NCBI GenBank assembly: GCA_963822595.1
Contig: CAWGIG010000004.1
Coordinates: forward strand, 372,001-436,000
Source: CAVRUH01 sp963822595
GTDB lineage: Bacteria; Chlamydiota; Chlamydiia; Chlamydiales; Waddliaceae
Reading direction: 5' to 3'
Length of the DNA stretch: 64,000 nt
The notes under the pieces are model-generated. The model had not been told where the DNA came from, ran no database searches, and saw only the letters and a list, made by a program, of their open reading frames with translations. Position 1 is the stretch's first letter, and every line of letters begins with the position of its first letter. This document shows positions 45,197 to 54,138 of this stretch, piece by piece. The translations under genes and the position numbers were made by a program.

Positions 45197-46111
45197 TTAC
45201 TTTAACATATTCTTAAGATCAAGAACCAACTGCTCGCGGTATGCTTGTGAATCCCCCTTTTCTAGACGCTTAAAAGCTTTTTTCTCTAAGAGTGGATGTC
45301 CTACCTCAATGCATCTTTTATTTTCATTGAAGCTGACTGAAAATTTACTTCTCGATTTAAAAATTTGGGGATTAGTCAAATCGCAATTCTTTTTAAACAA
45401 TTTGAAGAATCTTTTAGCATCCGTATGAGCTAGTTCTAATTCCCCTAACTTTTCCTTCACTTCCTTACTTTCATTTTTTAAACCTTGTTGAGCACGATTA
45501 AGTTCTAGTTCAAAGTCGTGTAATTGTTTATTAACTGCTTCTTCATCAGGATCCATTTTAGGCTTTGATTCTTCGATTTTTGATTCAGGAGCTACTTCGA
45601 CTATTGATTTAGGAGCAGCTGCTTTAACAGCAGCTGCATGCTCTTTTTTGATGGCATCAAAATGTTTTTGAGCATTACCACACTCTTCTTCCGCTTCCTT
45701 TAATCCTTTCTCCGCTTCTTTTAATATTGAAATTAACTCCCCCTGTTCTTCGGAATCTACTGCTAGATTTCCTGATTCTAAATTTAGTTTTGCTAATTCC
45801 AAACTGCTTTTACATGCCCCAACCATTAGTTGGCATGTATCAAGCTTTTTCTTTGCTTCGTTCATTTGACTTTCTAAGGTATTAATTTTTTTTTCGTTTA
45901 ATTTTTTTCGAAGAGGTCCTCTATCCGGAATAGGTGGAGGTGTTAGAGACTTTGTTCCAACTTCTGTTACATTACTTGGAGCATTTTCCTTTGTTAATGA
46001 ATGTCCTCGGGAACTTCCTATTTTTACTTTCCCATTTTCAGTTGTTTTTGACTTTGGCTCCCAATTACTTGCGGCTGATCCACTTTCGATATTTGGTAGA
46101 TCTTTTCCCAT
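45197..46111 (-). CDS. Coiled-coil protein of a three-member local family (member 3)
   Basis: The N-terminus reads LPNIESGSAASNWEPKSKTT, then VKIGSSRGHSLTKENAPSNV, matching members 1 and 2 at 38.4-40.3 kb. A coiled coil follows (NEAKKKLDTCQLMVGACKSS), but its sequence has diverged more than the tag. A PPPIPDRGP spacer separates tag and coil. GGAGGT lies before the ATG, as in the other members. It is on the opposite strand about 5 kb away from the tandem pair. Confidence 0.7.
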   Translation of the reverse strand: MGKDLPNIESGSAASNWEPKSKTTENGKVKIGSSRGHSLTKENAPSNVTEVGTKSLTPPPIPDRGPLRKKLNEKKINTLESQMNEAKKKLDTCQLMVGACKSSLELAKLNLESGNLAVDSEEQGELISILKEAEKGLKEAEEECGNAQKHFDAIKKEHAAAVKAAAPKSIVEVAPESKIEESKPKMDPDEEAVNKQLHDFELELNRAQQGLKNESKEVKEKLGELELAHTDAKRFFKLFKKNCDLTNPQIFKSRSKFSVSFNENKRCIEVGHPLLEKKAFKRLEKGDSQAYREQLVLDLKNMLK

Positions 46112-46271
46112 ATTGACCTCCTATTGAACTCTCTATATTTATAATATAATAAAAATTCAATATTTTCAATAAATTTTTATTTATGAAAATTTAATAGAAA
46201 TGTTAGTAAAACTAACAAAATGATAGCTGAATGAAAGAGTCATTTTGCGAAGACTTGCCCCTTACTCTTTT

Positions 46272-47111
46272 TCAACGGCCCTTTTCAATAAATTCAAGTA
46301 AGTCGTTGTTGATCTCGTTTTTATGTGTGGAGCACATTCCATGGGGGGCGCCCTTATAAACTTTCAAATGAGCATTTTTGGCGAGTTTAACTGCAAGCAT
46401 TGACGAATCATTGATCGGCACAATCTGATCGTCATCTCCATGAAGAAATAGTGTGGGCATATCCATCTTCTTTAGATCTTCGGTAAAATCGGTTTCCGAA
46501 AATTCTTTGATGCAGTTAAAAATTCCAACGAAACCTCCTTGCATACCTTGGAGCCAGAAAGAATCGCGGAGACCTTGTGAAACTTTAGATCCTGGACGAT
46601 TGAAACCGTAAAAAGATTCACTTAAATCTTTGAAGAATTGGGATCGATCTGTAAGGACGTTATTGCGTATTTGATCAAAAACTTCCATCGGTAAACCACC
46701 GGGATTGCTCTTTGTTTTTAGCATTAATGGTGGAACAGCACCGATTAAGACTGCCTTTGCTACATTTTCAGATCCGTGTCTAGAGATATAGCGTACAACT
46801 TCGCCCCCTCCTGTTGAGTGGCCGACGTGAATGACATCTTTGAGTTTAAGTGCTTTTACCAGTTGGGCCAGATCATCGGCGTAAGTATTCATGTCATTGC
46901 CGTTCCAGGGTTGGCTGGACCTTCCATGGCCACGACGATCATGAGCGATACAGCGGAATCCTTTAGAGGCTAAGAATAACATCTGATCTTCCCAGGCGTC
47001 AGCTGTTAAAGGCCAACCATGACTAAATACGATAGGTCGTCCGCTTCCCCAATCTTTGAAATAGATTTTGATATCTTGATTATTTTCTTTGCCAACGACG
47101 ATGTGAACCAT
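46272..47111 (-). CDS. Alpha/beta hydrolase, non-heme haloperoxidase/esterase type
   Basis: IVFSHGWPLTADAWEDQM gives the oxyanion-hole HGWP, HVGHSTGGGEVVRY the nucleophile Ser, LHGDDDQIVPI the Asp, and GAPHGMCSTH the catalytic His. The order and 279-residue length fit the group annotated as non-heme chloroperoxidases, most of which act as esterases. No signal peptide. Substrate unknown. Confidence 0.9.
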   Translation of the reverse strand: MVHIVVGKENNQDIKIYFKDWGSGRPIVFSHGWPLTADAWEDQMLFLASKGFRCIAHDRRGHGRSSQPWNGNDMNTYADDLAQLVKALKLKDVIHVGHSTGGGEVVRYISRHGSENVAKAVLIGAVPPLMLKTKSNPGGLPMEVFDQIRNNVLTDRSQFFKDLSESFYGFNRPGSKVSQGLRDSFWLQGMQGGFVGIFNCIKEFSETDFTEDLKKMDMPTLFLHGDDDQIVPINDSSMLAVKLAKNAHLKVYKGAPHGMCSTHKNEINNDLLEFIEKGR

Positions 47112-47266
47112 ATAAAACCCTTATTTGAAATAATTTATAGATATGTATTAGGAAAAATTATGTCAACAATTAGAATCTATTTTATTTACGTTGTGTTTAA
47201 TTTCTATGGATATTTTATATGCCTTTTTTCTATATAGTAAATTAAACTAGGGATAAGGAGGATATC

Positions 47267-48043
47267 ATGACAGCAGCACAAGGAAAATCATTAGCCGCAA
47301 ACTCAAAGAGATTTACAGGCAAAATAGCTTTGGTGACCGGTGGATCACGGGGTATCGGAGCCGCTATTGCCCTACGCTTAGCTTCAGAAGGTGCTACGGT
47401 TGTGATCACTTACGCAAGTAACAAGAAGGCTGCTGATACTGTGGTTGCACAGATTAAAGAGCTTGGTTCAAATGCCATTGCAGTTAAAGCTAACGTTTCC
47501 TCCAAGCAGGATACGGAATCGCTTATCGCCGAGATTAAGAAGCTAGGCAAAATCGACATTCTCGTAAACAATGCAGCAATCTTTCTAGGTGGACCATTAG
47601 AAGCAGCAAATCTTGATCAATTTGATCAAATATTCAACATAAATGTCAGGGGTGTAGTCGCCATCACGTTGGCGGTACTTCCTTTTATCAATGATGGTGG
47701 CCGCATCATCAATATTTCTTCCGGCGCAGCAAGAGCAAGTTTCGCCAATTTCAGCTTTTATTCGGCAACGAAAGCCGCTATCGAAGCCTTAACCCGTGGT
47801 TGGGCTCAAGAACTTGGTAAACGCCAAATCACAGTGAATGCAATTGCACCGGGGACAACACAGACGGACATGTTAGAACAAGGAATGCCTGGAGATGCCA
47901 AACAATCGTTCATCGATAAAACTGCTTTGGGCCGTTTGGGGCAACCAGCTGACATTGCTGATGCTGTGGCATTTTTAGCTTCGAATGATTCTCGGTGGAT
48001 TACAGGTAAAACAATCGATTGTGATGGTGGCTTGACATTCTAA
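47267..48043 (+). CDS. SDR-family oxidoreductase (FabG-like)
   Basis: TGGSRGIGAAIA is the NAD(P) motif, NNAAIF the NNAG-type motif, and SATKAAIEAL with the preceding Tyr gives YSATK. The C-terminal ASNDSRWITGKTIDCDGG is typical of 3-ketoacyl reductase-like SDRs. An ideal AAGGAGG precedes the ATG. A housekeeping fabG would usually sit in a fatty-acid cluster, so this is more likely an accessory reductase. Confidence 0.9.
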   Translation: MTAAQGKSLAANSKRFTGKIALVTGGSRGIGAAIALRLASEGATVVITYASNKKAADTVVAQIKELGSNAIAVKANVSSKQDTESLIAEIKKLGKIDILVNNAAIFLGGPLEAANLDQFDQIFNINVRGVVAITLAVLPFINDGGRIINISSGAARASFANFSFYSATKAAIEALTRGWAQELGKRQITVNAIAPGTTQTDMLEQGMPGDAKQSFIDKTALGRLGQPADIADAVAFLASNDSRWITGKTIDCDGGLTF

Positions 48044-48124
48044 GCCACTCCAAACGAACGGCTAGGACCCCTTACTTTCTGACGGGCAACAAGGACACTT
48101 ACATGTCGCTACCTCCTATTTCAT

Positions 48125-48153
48125 TTGGAATTAAATGTAAAGTATGATATAAT
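48125..48153 (+). promoter_or_regulatory. Promoter before the DUF1937-MazG gene
   Basis: TTGGAA (48125-48130), 17-base spacer, TATAAT (48148-48153), then AGGAG and the ATG at 48185. Confidence 0.6.
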
Positions 48154-48184
48154 ATCGGGCATGAAATTCTACTAGGAGTAATTT

Positions 48185-48928
48185 ATGGATGTGGCATATC
48201 TTTCCTGTCCTTATTTTGATCCTGATTCACGTGTCAAAGAGACACGTCATATTTTGGTCACTAGAGTTGCCTTCGAACTCATGAGGCAAGGCATTATGGT
48301 TTATTCGCCCTTAACTCATAATTTACCTATCGATAGATTAGGCATCCATGGAGATTGGAAGACTTGGAGAGAATTCGACCATACAATGCTATCAAAATGC
48401 GATCGCGTGATCGTCCTAAAGTTACCGGGTTGGGAAAATTCCAAAGGAGTGGCGGCAGAAATCGGTCGGGCCGAGGAACTTGGGTTGCCTATAGAGTGGA
48501 TGGAGATGGATGAAGTCCAGTATCAAAAGGCTCTAAGCATAGCATCGTCCCTCGATAAAGATCTACTTGATAGGCTGCAAGTTTTTAATACTGAACGAGA
48601 ATGGGAACAATTTCATTCCCCCAAAAACCTGGCAATGAACCTTGGGGTTGAAGCTGGGGAACTGATGGAGCATTTTCGCTGGATGACAGAGCCTCAAAGT
48701 TATGTGAAGTGCCCCCAAAAGCTTGCTGAAATAAGTGATGAGCTCGGCGATGTTTATCTGGTTTTATTGCAGCTTGCCCATAGTCTTGAAATTGAACTTC
48801 ATCAGGCAGCACAAGATAAACTTTCAAAAATAGCGAAGAAATACCCCGTCGAGCAATGCAAAGGCCTCAGCCATAAGTATACTGAATACGAATCGAAATC
48901 AAGAAAATTAGGACACTGTGATGCCTGA
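48185..48928 (+). CDS. DUF1937 and MazG-like dCTPase fusion
   Basis: Residues 1-105 match the DUF1937 family, related to nucleoside 2-deoxyribosyltransferases: VAYLSCPYFDPDSRVKETRH, MVYSPLTHNLP, CDRVIVLKLPGWENSKGVAA. Residues ~120-230 are a MazG/RS21-C6-type nucleotide pyrophosphohydrolase: REWEQFHSPKNLAMNLGVEA, GELMEHFRW, then ISDELGDVYLVLLQLAH, with the EExxE and ExxD metal residues. A combined role in modified-nucleotide turnover or nucleotide-pool cleaning is plausible. The last codons GAT GCC TGA come from an adjacent REP copy. Confidence 0.85.
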   Translation: MDVAYLSCPYFDPDSRVKETRHILVTRVAFELMRQGIMVYSPLTHNLPIDRLGIHGDWKTWREFDHTMLSKCDRVIVLKLPGWENSKGVAAEIGRAEELGLPIEWMEMDEVQYQKALSIASSLDKDLLDRLQVFNTEREWEQFHSPKNLAMNLGVEAGELMEHFRWMTEPQSYVKCPQKLAEISDELGDVYLVLLQLAHSLEIELHQAAQDKLSKIAKKYPVEQCKGLSHKYTEYESKSRKLGHCDA

Positions 48929-48936
48929 CCCCGTTT
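48911..48936. repeat. REP-like repeat at the end of the DUF1937-MazG gene
   Basis: GGACACTGTGATGCCTGACC, then CCGTTTC. It belongs to the CACTGTGAT subfamily and supplies the stop codon of the gene. Confidence 0.6.
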
Positions 48937-49231
48937 CTAGGCGATCCTTGGTTTAATGCAATTGATCCTCTGTGACCGCGCATTGGTTCTCAAATATAAA
49001 ATTTATTTCTCCCTTAGAAGTCGGGACAATCATTAGATATTCATCATCAGCAACCTGTCCGATTTCATTCGATTTGGTTTGGGATCCTTATCAATAATCC
49101 GCGCGACGCAAGTCGCTGCGGCTGTTAAAAAATTATGTAAGGCCGTTTGCAATCCTAGTTTTTAACTCGAAAAAAAAAGAGGGAGTTGCTTAACATAAGA
49201 AATTAACAAAAAGATATCTCTAGGAGAATCC
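48937..49231. other. Intergenic region with a structured hairpin
   Basis: It holds the hairpin 49099-49121 and, on the minus strand at about 48955-49080, an open stretch reading NEIGQVADDEYLMIVPTSKG without a clear start, possibly a gene fragment. No intact gene. Confidence 0.5.
49099..49121. repeat. Second copy of the GNRA-loop hairpin
   Basis: CCGC, GCGAC, loop GCAA, GTCGC, bulged T, GCGG. The same architecture as 23099-23135, with two stem pairs changed on both sides. Confidence 0.7.
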
Positions 49232-49963
49232 ATGGCAAGAATATTTATAACCGGCTCATCTGATGGTCTAGGTCTATTGGCTGCAAAATCATTGATCGAT
49301 CAAGGTCATCAAGTCGTTGTTCATGCTCGCAATGAAAAAAGAGCTAAGGAAACTTTGCAAAAAGTTCCTAATGCCGAAAAATGTGTCATCGGAGATCTTG
49401 GAAATCTAGAAGAAACTAAATCTTTAGCATTACAAATTAATGACATGGGAAGCTTTAATGCTATTATTCACAATGCTGGAATCTATAGGGCTTTACCTCA
49501 TGAAATTTTAGCTGTCAACGTTCTTGCTCCCTATATTTTAACAAGCCTCATTCAAAAACCAGAACGTTTAGTGTATTTAAGCTCGAGCGAACATTTACAT
49601 GGTCATCCTAACCTCAAGAAAATGGAGTCGACTAATGGAACTAGCTACCCGGACTCAAAGATACTTGTATGGATGTTTTGCAAGGCTGTAGCACGCATAT
49701 GGCCCGGAATTTATGCGAATGCCGTTGATCCCGGTTGGGTTCCGACTAAGATGGGAGGAGCTGGCGCTCCTGATGATTTGCAAAAGGGATATGAAACGCA
49801 GGTGTGGTTAGCAGTTAGTGATGATAAAAATGCTAAAGTAAGTGGACGTTATTTCTTTCACATGAAAGAAGCAAACTACAATCCTGAAGCAGATGATATT
49901 AAATTGCAGGATGAATTGATGAAACTATGCGCTAAAATAACAGGTATCGAATTTCCTGCTTAA
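49232..49963 (+). CDS. SDR-family oxidoreductase
   Basis: TGSSDGLGLLAAKSLIDQGH is the NAD(P) motif, HNAGIY replaces NNAG, and SYPDSKILVW gives the YxxxK catalytic pair after VYLSSSEH. The length is normal. Such short SDRs with DSK are common in the retinol-dehydrogenase/WW-oxidoreductase-like group. TAGGAG lies before the ATG. Substrate unknown. Confidence 0.85.
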   Translation: MARIFITGSSDGLGLLAAKSLIDQGHQVVVHARNEKRAKETLQKVPNAEKCVIGDLGNLEETKSLALQINDMGSFNAIIHNAGIYRALPHEILAVNVLAPYILTSLIQKPERLVYLSSSEHLHGHPNLKKMESTNGTSYPDSKILVWMFCKAVARIWPGIYANAVDPGWVPTKMGGAGAPDDLQKGYETQVWLAVSDDKNAKVSGRYFFHMKEANYNPEADDIKLQDELMKLCAKITGIEFPA

Positions 49964-50069
49964 AATGGATAAAGTTTTGGACCGTTGCACCGTTGTCGGA
50001 TAATCAAATTCCCCTAACGTTGGAAAAGAATGACAAGAAAATTTTATCCATAATTTCAATTATGTATTT

Positions 50070-50462
50070 TTATTCTAACTGTTCTACTTCTTTTTTGGTT
50101 GTAATTTCGAGATCCTCAGCAGCTTTTACACATTTTATAGGTAGATTTGACTTCCAATCTTTAAATATTTTTATATATTGCAACTTAAGATTAAAGCTTT
50201 TCGCCATAGCGCTCTTTTTTAATTGCAGTTCTTCGTAATTTGATGGACGTTCTAATATATTTCCTGTTGCCTCTAAATATTTTTTATAGGCAATCCTCAC
50301 CTTAAACTCTAATTCTGTGCATAATCTAGAATCATCAGCGACAAGCTTAAATCGATGATTCACCAACCTAAGATTATTCAGATCTCTGTAATCCACATGC
50401 ATAAAAACGCTTAACATTGAGTCATTCCTAAAGTAAGGGTGATTAAAACAGCTATTGTCCAT
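50070..50462 (-). CDS. Small F-box-like protein
   Basis: DSMLSVFMHVDYRDLNNLRL followed by VNHRFKLVADDSRL fits the second half of an F-box at residues ~14-46. The rest of the 130 residues is a charged helical tail (LEFKVRIAYKKYLEATGNIL). No repeat-type substrate domain is present. It may be a truncated member of the local F-box family. Confidence 0.55.
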   Translation of the reverse strand: MDNSCFNHPYFRNDSMLSVFMHVDYRDLNNLRLVNHRFKLVADDSRLCTELEFKVRIAYKKYLEATGNILERPSNYEELQLKKSAMAKSFNLKLQYIKIFKDWKSNLPIKCVKAAEDLEITTKKEVEQLE

Positions 50463-50878
50463 ACAAACTCCTTTTTATGGGCGTAAAGTCCGGTTGGATT
50501 TTGATTAGTGCTCATTATAAGACCAACTCATAATTTACCCCATAATTTATCAAATATTAAAATAATAAGTCAAAATAAATTTGAATTAATTGGTTTTTAT
50601 ATGAATGATAGTAAATTTTAATTTTTATTAATTGATTATTGATAAAGAATTGCGGACGAAGGCCTAAACTTAAGTAAGGAAAAATACGTGACTTGTGAAA
50701 GTGTGTATAGAAACAGTAGTGCACCCCACAGGCTAGCCGTTTTTACCTTCTTTGAAATCACGAACGTCAATTTTTTTGTAATTAAATAATAGATTAAAAA
50801 TTTAAACTTATTTTATTTAATGAATTAAATATCGTCTTTTGTTATTATTTGTGATATAATTAAATATTTCGGTGTAAA
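50463..50878. other. AT-rich intergenic region
   Basis: No gene seen. ATAAAGAATTGCGGACGAAG at about 50642-50661 echoes the start of the direct repeats at 13550 and 18009. The 3' end carries TATAAT at about 50862, a possible promoter for the sterol-desaturase operon. Confidence 0.45.
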
Positions 50879-51607
50879 ATGTTAATAGTAATAGTAGTAT
50901 TTTTGATCGCAATATTCATGATCTGGTATGAAAAGAAAAGACCTGGAAGAACTTGGCCAGAAGTTAAGTGTTGGTGGATTCGAGCTGGTCTGTTGAATGG
51001 ATTACAAGTAGGAACGGTTTACTTAGCAGGTCTGAGTTGGGATCATTGGATGTTAAAGTGGCATCATGGTACTTTGGCACATTTAAGTAGTTTTTGGGGT
51101 GGAATAGTTGGATATCTAACAATTACATTTGTATTTTATTGGTGGCATCGCTGGCGACATGCGAGCGACTTTTTATGGAGATGGTTTCATCAAATGCACC
51201 ATAGCCCGCAAAGATTGGAAATTATTACAGCTTTTTACAAACATCCTTTTGAATTGATTGCAGACAGCGTAATCTGTAGTGTTATTCTTTATATTTGCTT
51301 AGGATTAACTCCAGAGGCTGCTGCAAATGCAGTTTTACTTTCAGGGTTAGCTGAGCTTTTCTATCATTGGAATATTAAGACACCTTATTGGCTTGGATAT
51401 ATTTTTCAAAGACCTGAAAGTCACTGCGTTCATCATCAACATGGTGTACATGCCTATAATTATGCTGACCTACCTCTTTGGGACATGCTTTTTGGAACTT
51501 TTAGAAATCCTAAATTATGGGATGCCAAATGCGGATTAGGACAAGAGGAGCATCGTTTTGCAGAAATGTTAATAGGGCGTGATATTTCAAAAAAATCAAA
51601 AAAATGA
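50879..51607 (+). CDS. Sterol desaturase/fatty acid hydroxylase family protein
   Basis: The di-iron histidine clusters are present: WWHRWRHAS (HxxxH), WFHQMHHSPQ (HxxHH), and HCVHHQHG near residue 185 (HxxHH). Four or so membrane segments surround them. The family adds hydroxyl groups to, or desaturates, membrane lipids with O2. It overlaps the next gene by 4 bases (ATGA), so a three-gene operon is likely. Confidence 0.88.
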   Translation: MLIVIVVFLIAIFMIWYEKKRPGRTWPEVKCWWIRAGLLNGLQVGTVYLAGLSWDHWMLKWHHGTLAHLSSFWGGIVGYLTITFVFYWWHRWRHASDFLWRWFHQMHHSPQRLEIITAFYKHPFELIADSVICSVILYICLGLTPEAAANAVLLSGLAELFYHWNIKTPYWLGYIFQRPESHCVHHQHGVHAYNYADLPLWDMLFGTFRNPKLWDAKCGLGQEEHRFAEMLIGRDISKKSKK

Positions 51608-52119
51608 AAAAATCATCCCACTTAATTATAACATCCTTTTTGGCATTTATTTCATTGTTTCAAATGGCGGGTGATCTATTAAACCAAACATGGATGAAAG
51701 GATTAGGCGCCGCTTGGGGAGCATCTCCTGCACCAAAAGTTTTTTCTTCTTCGGAAGGACTTGAAACATTTTCTTCCGAATTTTTCTTAATATGGACAGA
51801 TCAAGAAAATACCTTACATCGAGTAAAATTAACTCCACAATTAACTAAAAACCTAAAAGGTCCTTACAATAGACGAAATGTGTATGGGGCTATTTTATCA
51901 TATGGACCTGTGTTGTCAAAAAATAAATTGATGAGTGAAGCGTATGAGTCCATTTTGAAATATGCCATTAGCCAAAATGGTCCTCTTTTAGGAGAACTGG
52001 GAATCAATCGGGATTCAATCCTAGATGGTATTACTATCGAAGTAGTCCCTAAGAATGGAAAGAATTATTCAAACCTAGAACTTATTAAGGAAGTATCTTT
52101 GAGGGCTGATGAAAAATAG
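51604..52119 (+). CDS. Unrecognised protein in the sterol-desaturase operon
   Basis: A short N-terminal hydrophobic segment (LIITSFLAFISLFQMAGDLL) as signal or anchor, then ~150 soluble residues ending in LELIKEVSLRADEK. It overlaps both neighbours by a few bases, so it is translationally coupled. The tight coupling suggests a subunit or partner of the lipid-modifying or HTTM enzyme. Confidence 0.6.
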   Translation: MKKSSHLIITSFLAFISLFQMAGDLLNQTWMKGLGAAWGASPAPKVFSSSEGLETFSSEFFLIWTDQENTLHRVKLTPQLTKNLKGPYNRRNVYGAILSYGPVLSKNKLMSEAYESILKYAISQNGPLLGELGINRDSILDGITIEVVPKNGKNYSNLELIKEVSLRADEK

Positions 52120-53323
52120 CTGGACGTATGGTCAATATTCTATATTTCGGATGATTTTTGGAATTTATCTAATTATTCATTTTATGTATTTGCTACCTTG
52201 GGGAACGGAGCTTTTTTCAAATAAAGGGATGTTACCTAACGGCTCGCTAAGCCCGTTATATCATTTGTTTCCGAATATTTTATTGTTAAATGATTCACCT
52301 CTTACCGTTAGCATTCTTTTAGTAATAGGGGCTTTAAGCGGTATTTGTTTACTCGTTGGAAAAAAGGATCGTTATGCTGCAATACTCAGTTGGTACATTC
52401 TCACATGTATTTTCGATAGGAATCCTTTAATAGCTAATCCTAGTCTTCCATATGTTGGCTGGCTACTATTAGCTCATTCATGTCTGCCATTATATGATAA
52501 GGCAAAACACGCTTGGAGAATGCCCAAAGGTATTTTTTTTGCGGCCTGGTTATCTATGGCTTTGGGTTATTCCTATAGTGGATATACTAAACTAATCAGC
52601 CCATCTTGGTTAGACGGAAGCGCTTTTAAATATGTTTTGTACAACCCTCTTGCGCATTCACATTTAATTACAGACATTCTTTTATCCGTGCCAGACATAG
52701 GAATAAAAATTTTGACTTGGAGCGCGCTTTTATTAGAGTTATCATTTGCTCCTTTAGCTTATTTTACTCGCCTTAGACCTTGGATATGGTTGATGCTTTT
52801 TGCTATGCATATTAGCTTATTATTTCTCATTAAGTTTCCAGATTTAAGCTTTGGAATGATTATTTTGCATTTATTTACATTTAATCCAGAATGGATCAAG
52901 CCGAAAAAAAATAATCATTCACTGCAAGTCTTCTATGATGGTTCATGTGGTCTTTGCCACAGTTTTATCAGATTTACTTTGTCTGAAAATATCCAAGCAA
53001 CACCCTTTGTTTTTATGCCCCTTCAAGGAAAAAGGTTTCAAGAGCTTGTAAAACTTAAAGACATCAGATTTTTACCGGATAGCATTGTTGTTTATGACCC
53101 AGATTCTAAAGCTCTATTTTATAAATCGAAAGCCATTATTCAAGTCCTAGAAAATCTAGGAGGATTATGGAGGGTTATTGCCTATTTATTAAAATTATTA
53201 CCATTTCGGATAAGCAATATCGGATATGATATAATAGCTAGAAAACGTTATAAATTTAAAAAACCCGATAGTGCCTGTACTCTACTACCTCAAGAGTGGA
53301 AACGATTTGTTTTAACTGATTAG
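52109..53323 (+). CDS. HTTM-like membrane protein fused to a DCC1-like thiol domain
   Basis: Residues 1-270 form multiple membrane segments with the HTTM (vitamin K-dependent carboxylase-like) look: YSIFRMIFGIYLIIHFMYLL, and AWLSMALGYSYSGYTKLISP near residue 145. Residues ~275-395 are a DCC1-like domain: VFYDGSCGLCHSF with the CxxC-type DGxCxxC motif, and LPDSIVVYDPDSKALFYKS. DCC proteins are thioredoxin-fold disulfide oxidoreductases. The fusion and operon suggest redox-coupled membrane lipid or protein modification; the reaction is unknown. Confidence 0.85.
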   Translation: MKNSWTYGQYSIFRMIFGIYLIIHFMYLLPWGTELFSNKGMLPNGSLSPLYHLFPNILLLNDSPLTVSILLVIGALSGICLLVGKKDRYAAILSWYILTCIFDRNPLIANPSLPYVGWLLLAHSCLPLYDKAKHAWRMPKGIFFAAWLSMALGYSYSGYTKLISPSWLDGSAFKYVLYNPLAHSHLITDILLSVPDIGIKILTWSALLLELSFAPLAYFTRLRPWIWLMLFAMHISLLFLIKFPDLSFGMIILHLFTFNPEWIKPKKNNHSLQVFYDGSCGLCHSFIRFTLSENIQATPFVFMPLQGKRFQELVKLKDIRFLPDSIVVYDPDSKALFYKSKAIIQVLENLGGLWRVIAYLLKLLPFRISNIGYDIIARKRYKFKKPDSACTLLPQEWKRFVLTD

Positions 53324-53401
53324 GTGGGAACAAATTTTTACAAAACTGTTTTCGCCTAGATACAAACTGCATTGAAGGTTCGCAACACACAAGGCCTGAC
53401 T

Positions 53402-54109
53402 TTATTTACGTCTGCTGCCGTACATTCTAGGAAAAGAGCTGCCGACAATAGGTTTAATTTTTTGTCTTCTAATGGGTGTGGTGCTTTTTGAGTAGACTGT
53501 TTGGTATTTCACCTTCCCAGCTTGAATTAATTCAGATATTACTTTTTGGTATATAGCTTCTATTAGACTAGCGAGTTGAGGACTGGTTATTTCTTCATTG
53601 TTAGGAAGTATGATCCGATGACCCTTTAAAACAGTCGGAATTAGATAAGGCTGTTTGGATAAATCTTGGCAAATTCGAAGTCTTGCCTTTCTGTCATCAA
53701 CATGAACTCTTTTTGTGAAGATACAGTATTCCGTAATATCAGGATTCACTTTTTTTTCATGTTTAACGTTACCATAACCAAAGGTAAATTCAATGAATCT
53801 TTCAGGATTGAAGGGAAAAAGACACCTGAAATTTACAATTTTATCAGGTGGAACGTCACTTAAGGTCTGTTGAAATAACCGTAATACACCCCCTATCGAT
53901 TTTACGGCAATTTCGTTGATGTATCCCTTTACATCATCACCCTCCATATGAAGGCCTGGAAAAATATACCTCCATAAAGAATCGTCACTCGCCCGTTCAT
54001 TCCAGATCGTTGACACCATGCAACAAATAGCAAGATCTTGTTCATTGAGTTTGCGTAATATTAGCAGAGCCACATCTTTAGGTGCAGTAGCAATAAAATC
54101 AATCATCAT
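53402..54109 (-). CDS. F-box-like protein
   Basis: An F-box at residues ~8-48: APKDVALLILRKLNEQDLAI, then CCMVSTIWNERASDDSLWRY. The DxLWR end is characteristic of eukaryotic F-boxes. The C-terminal part is mixed and basic and has no recognised substrate domain. A role in recruiting the host SCF ligase is inferred. Confidence 0.7.
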   Translation of the reverse strand: MMIDFIATAPKDVALLILRKLNEQDLAICCMVSTIWNERASDDSLWRYIFPGLHMEGDDVKGYINEIAVKSIGGVLRLFQQTLSDVPPDKIVNFRCLFPFNPERFIEFTFGYGNVKHEKKVNPDITEYCIFTKRVHVDDRKARLRICQDLSKQPYLIPTVLKGHRIILPNNEEITSPQLASLIEAIYQKVISELIQAGKVKYQTVYSKSTTPIRRQKIKPIVGSSFPRMYGSRRK

Positions 54110-54138
54110 TTAATTTTTACCTTTTTGGCGATAAACAT

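Noticed and set aside
48955..49080. A small minus-strand gene reading GQVADDEYLMIVPTSKG
   Set aside because: No start codon with a ribosome site and an upstream stop; kept only as a possible fragment in the intergenic entry.
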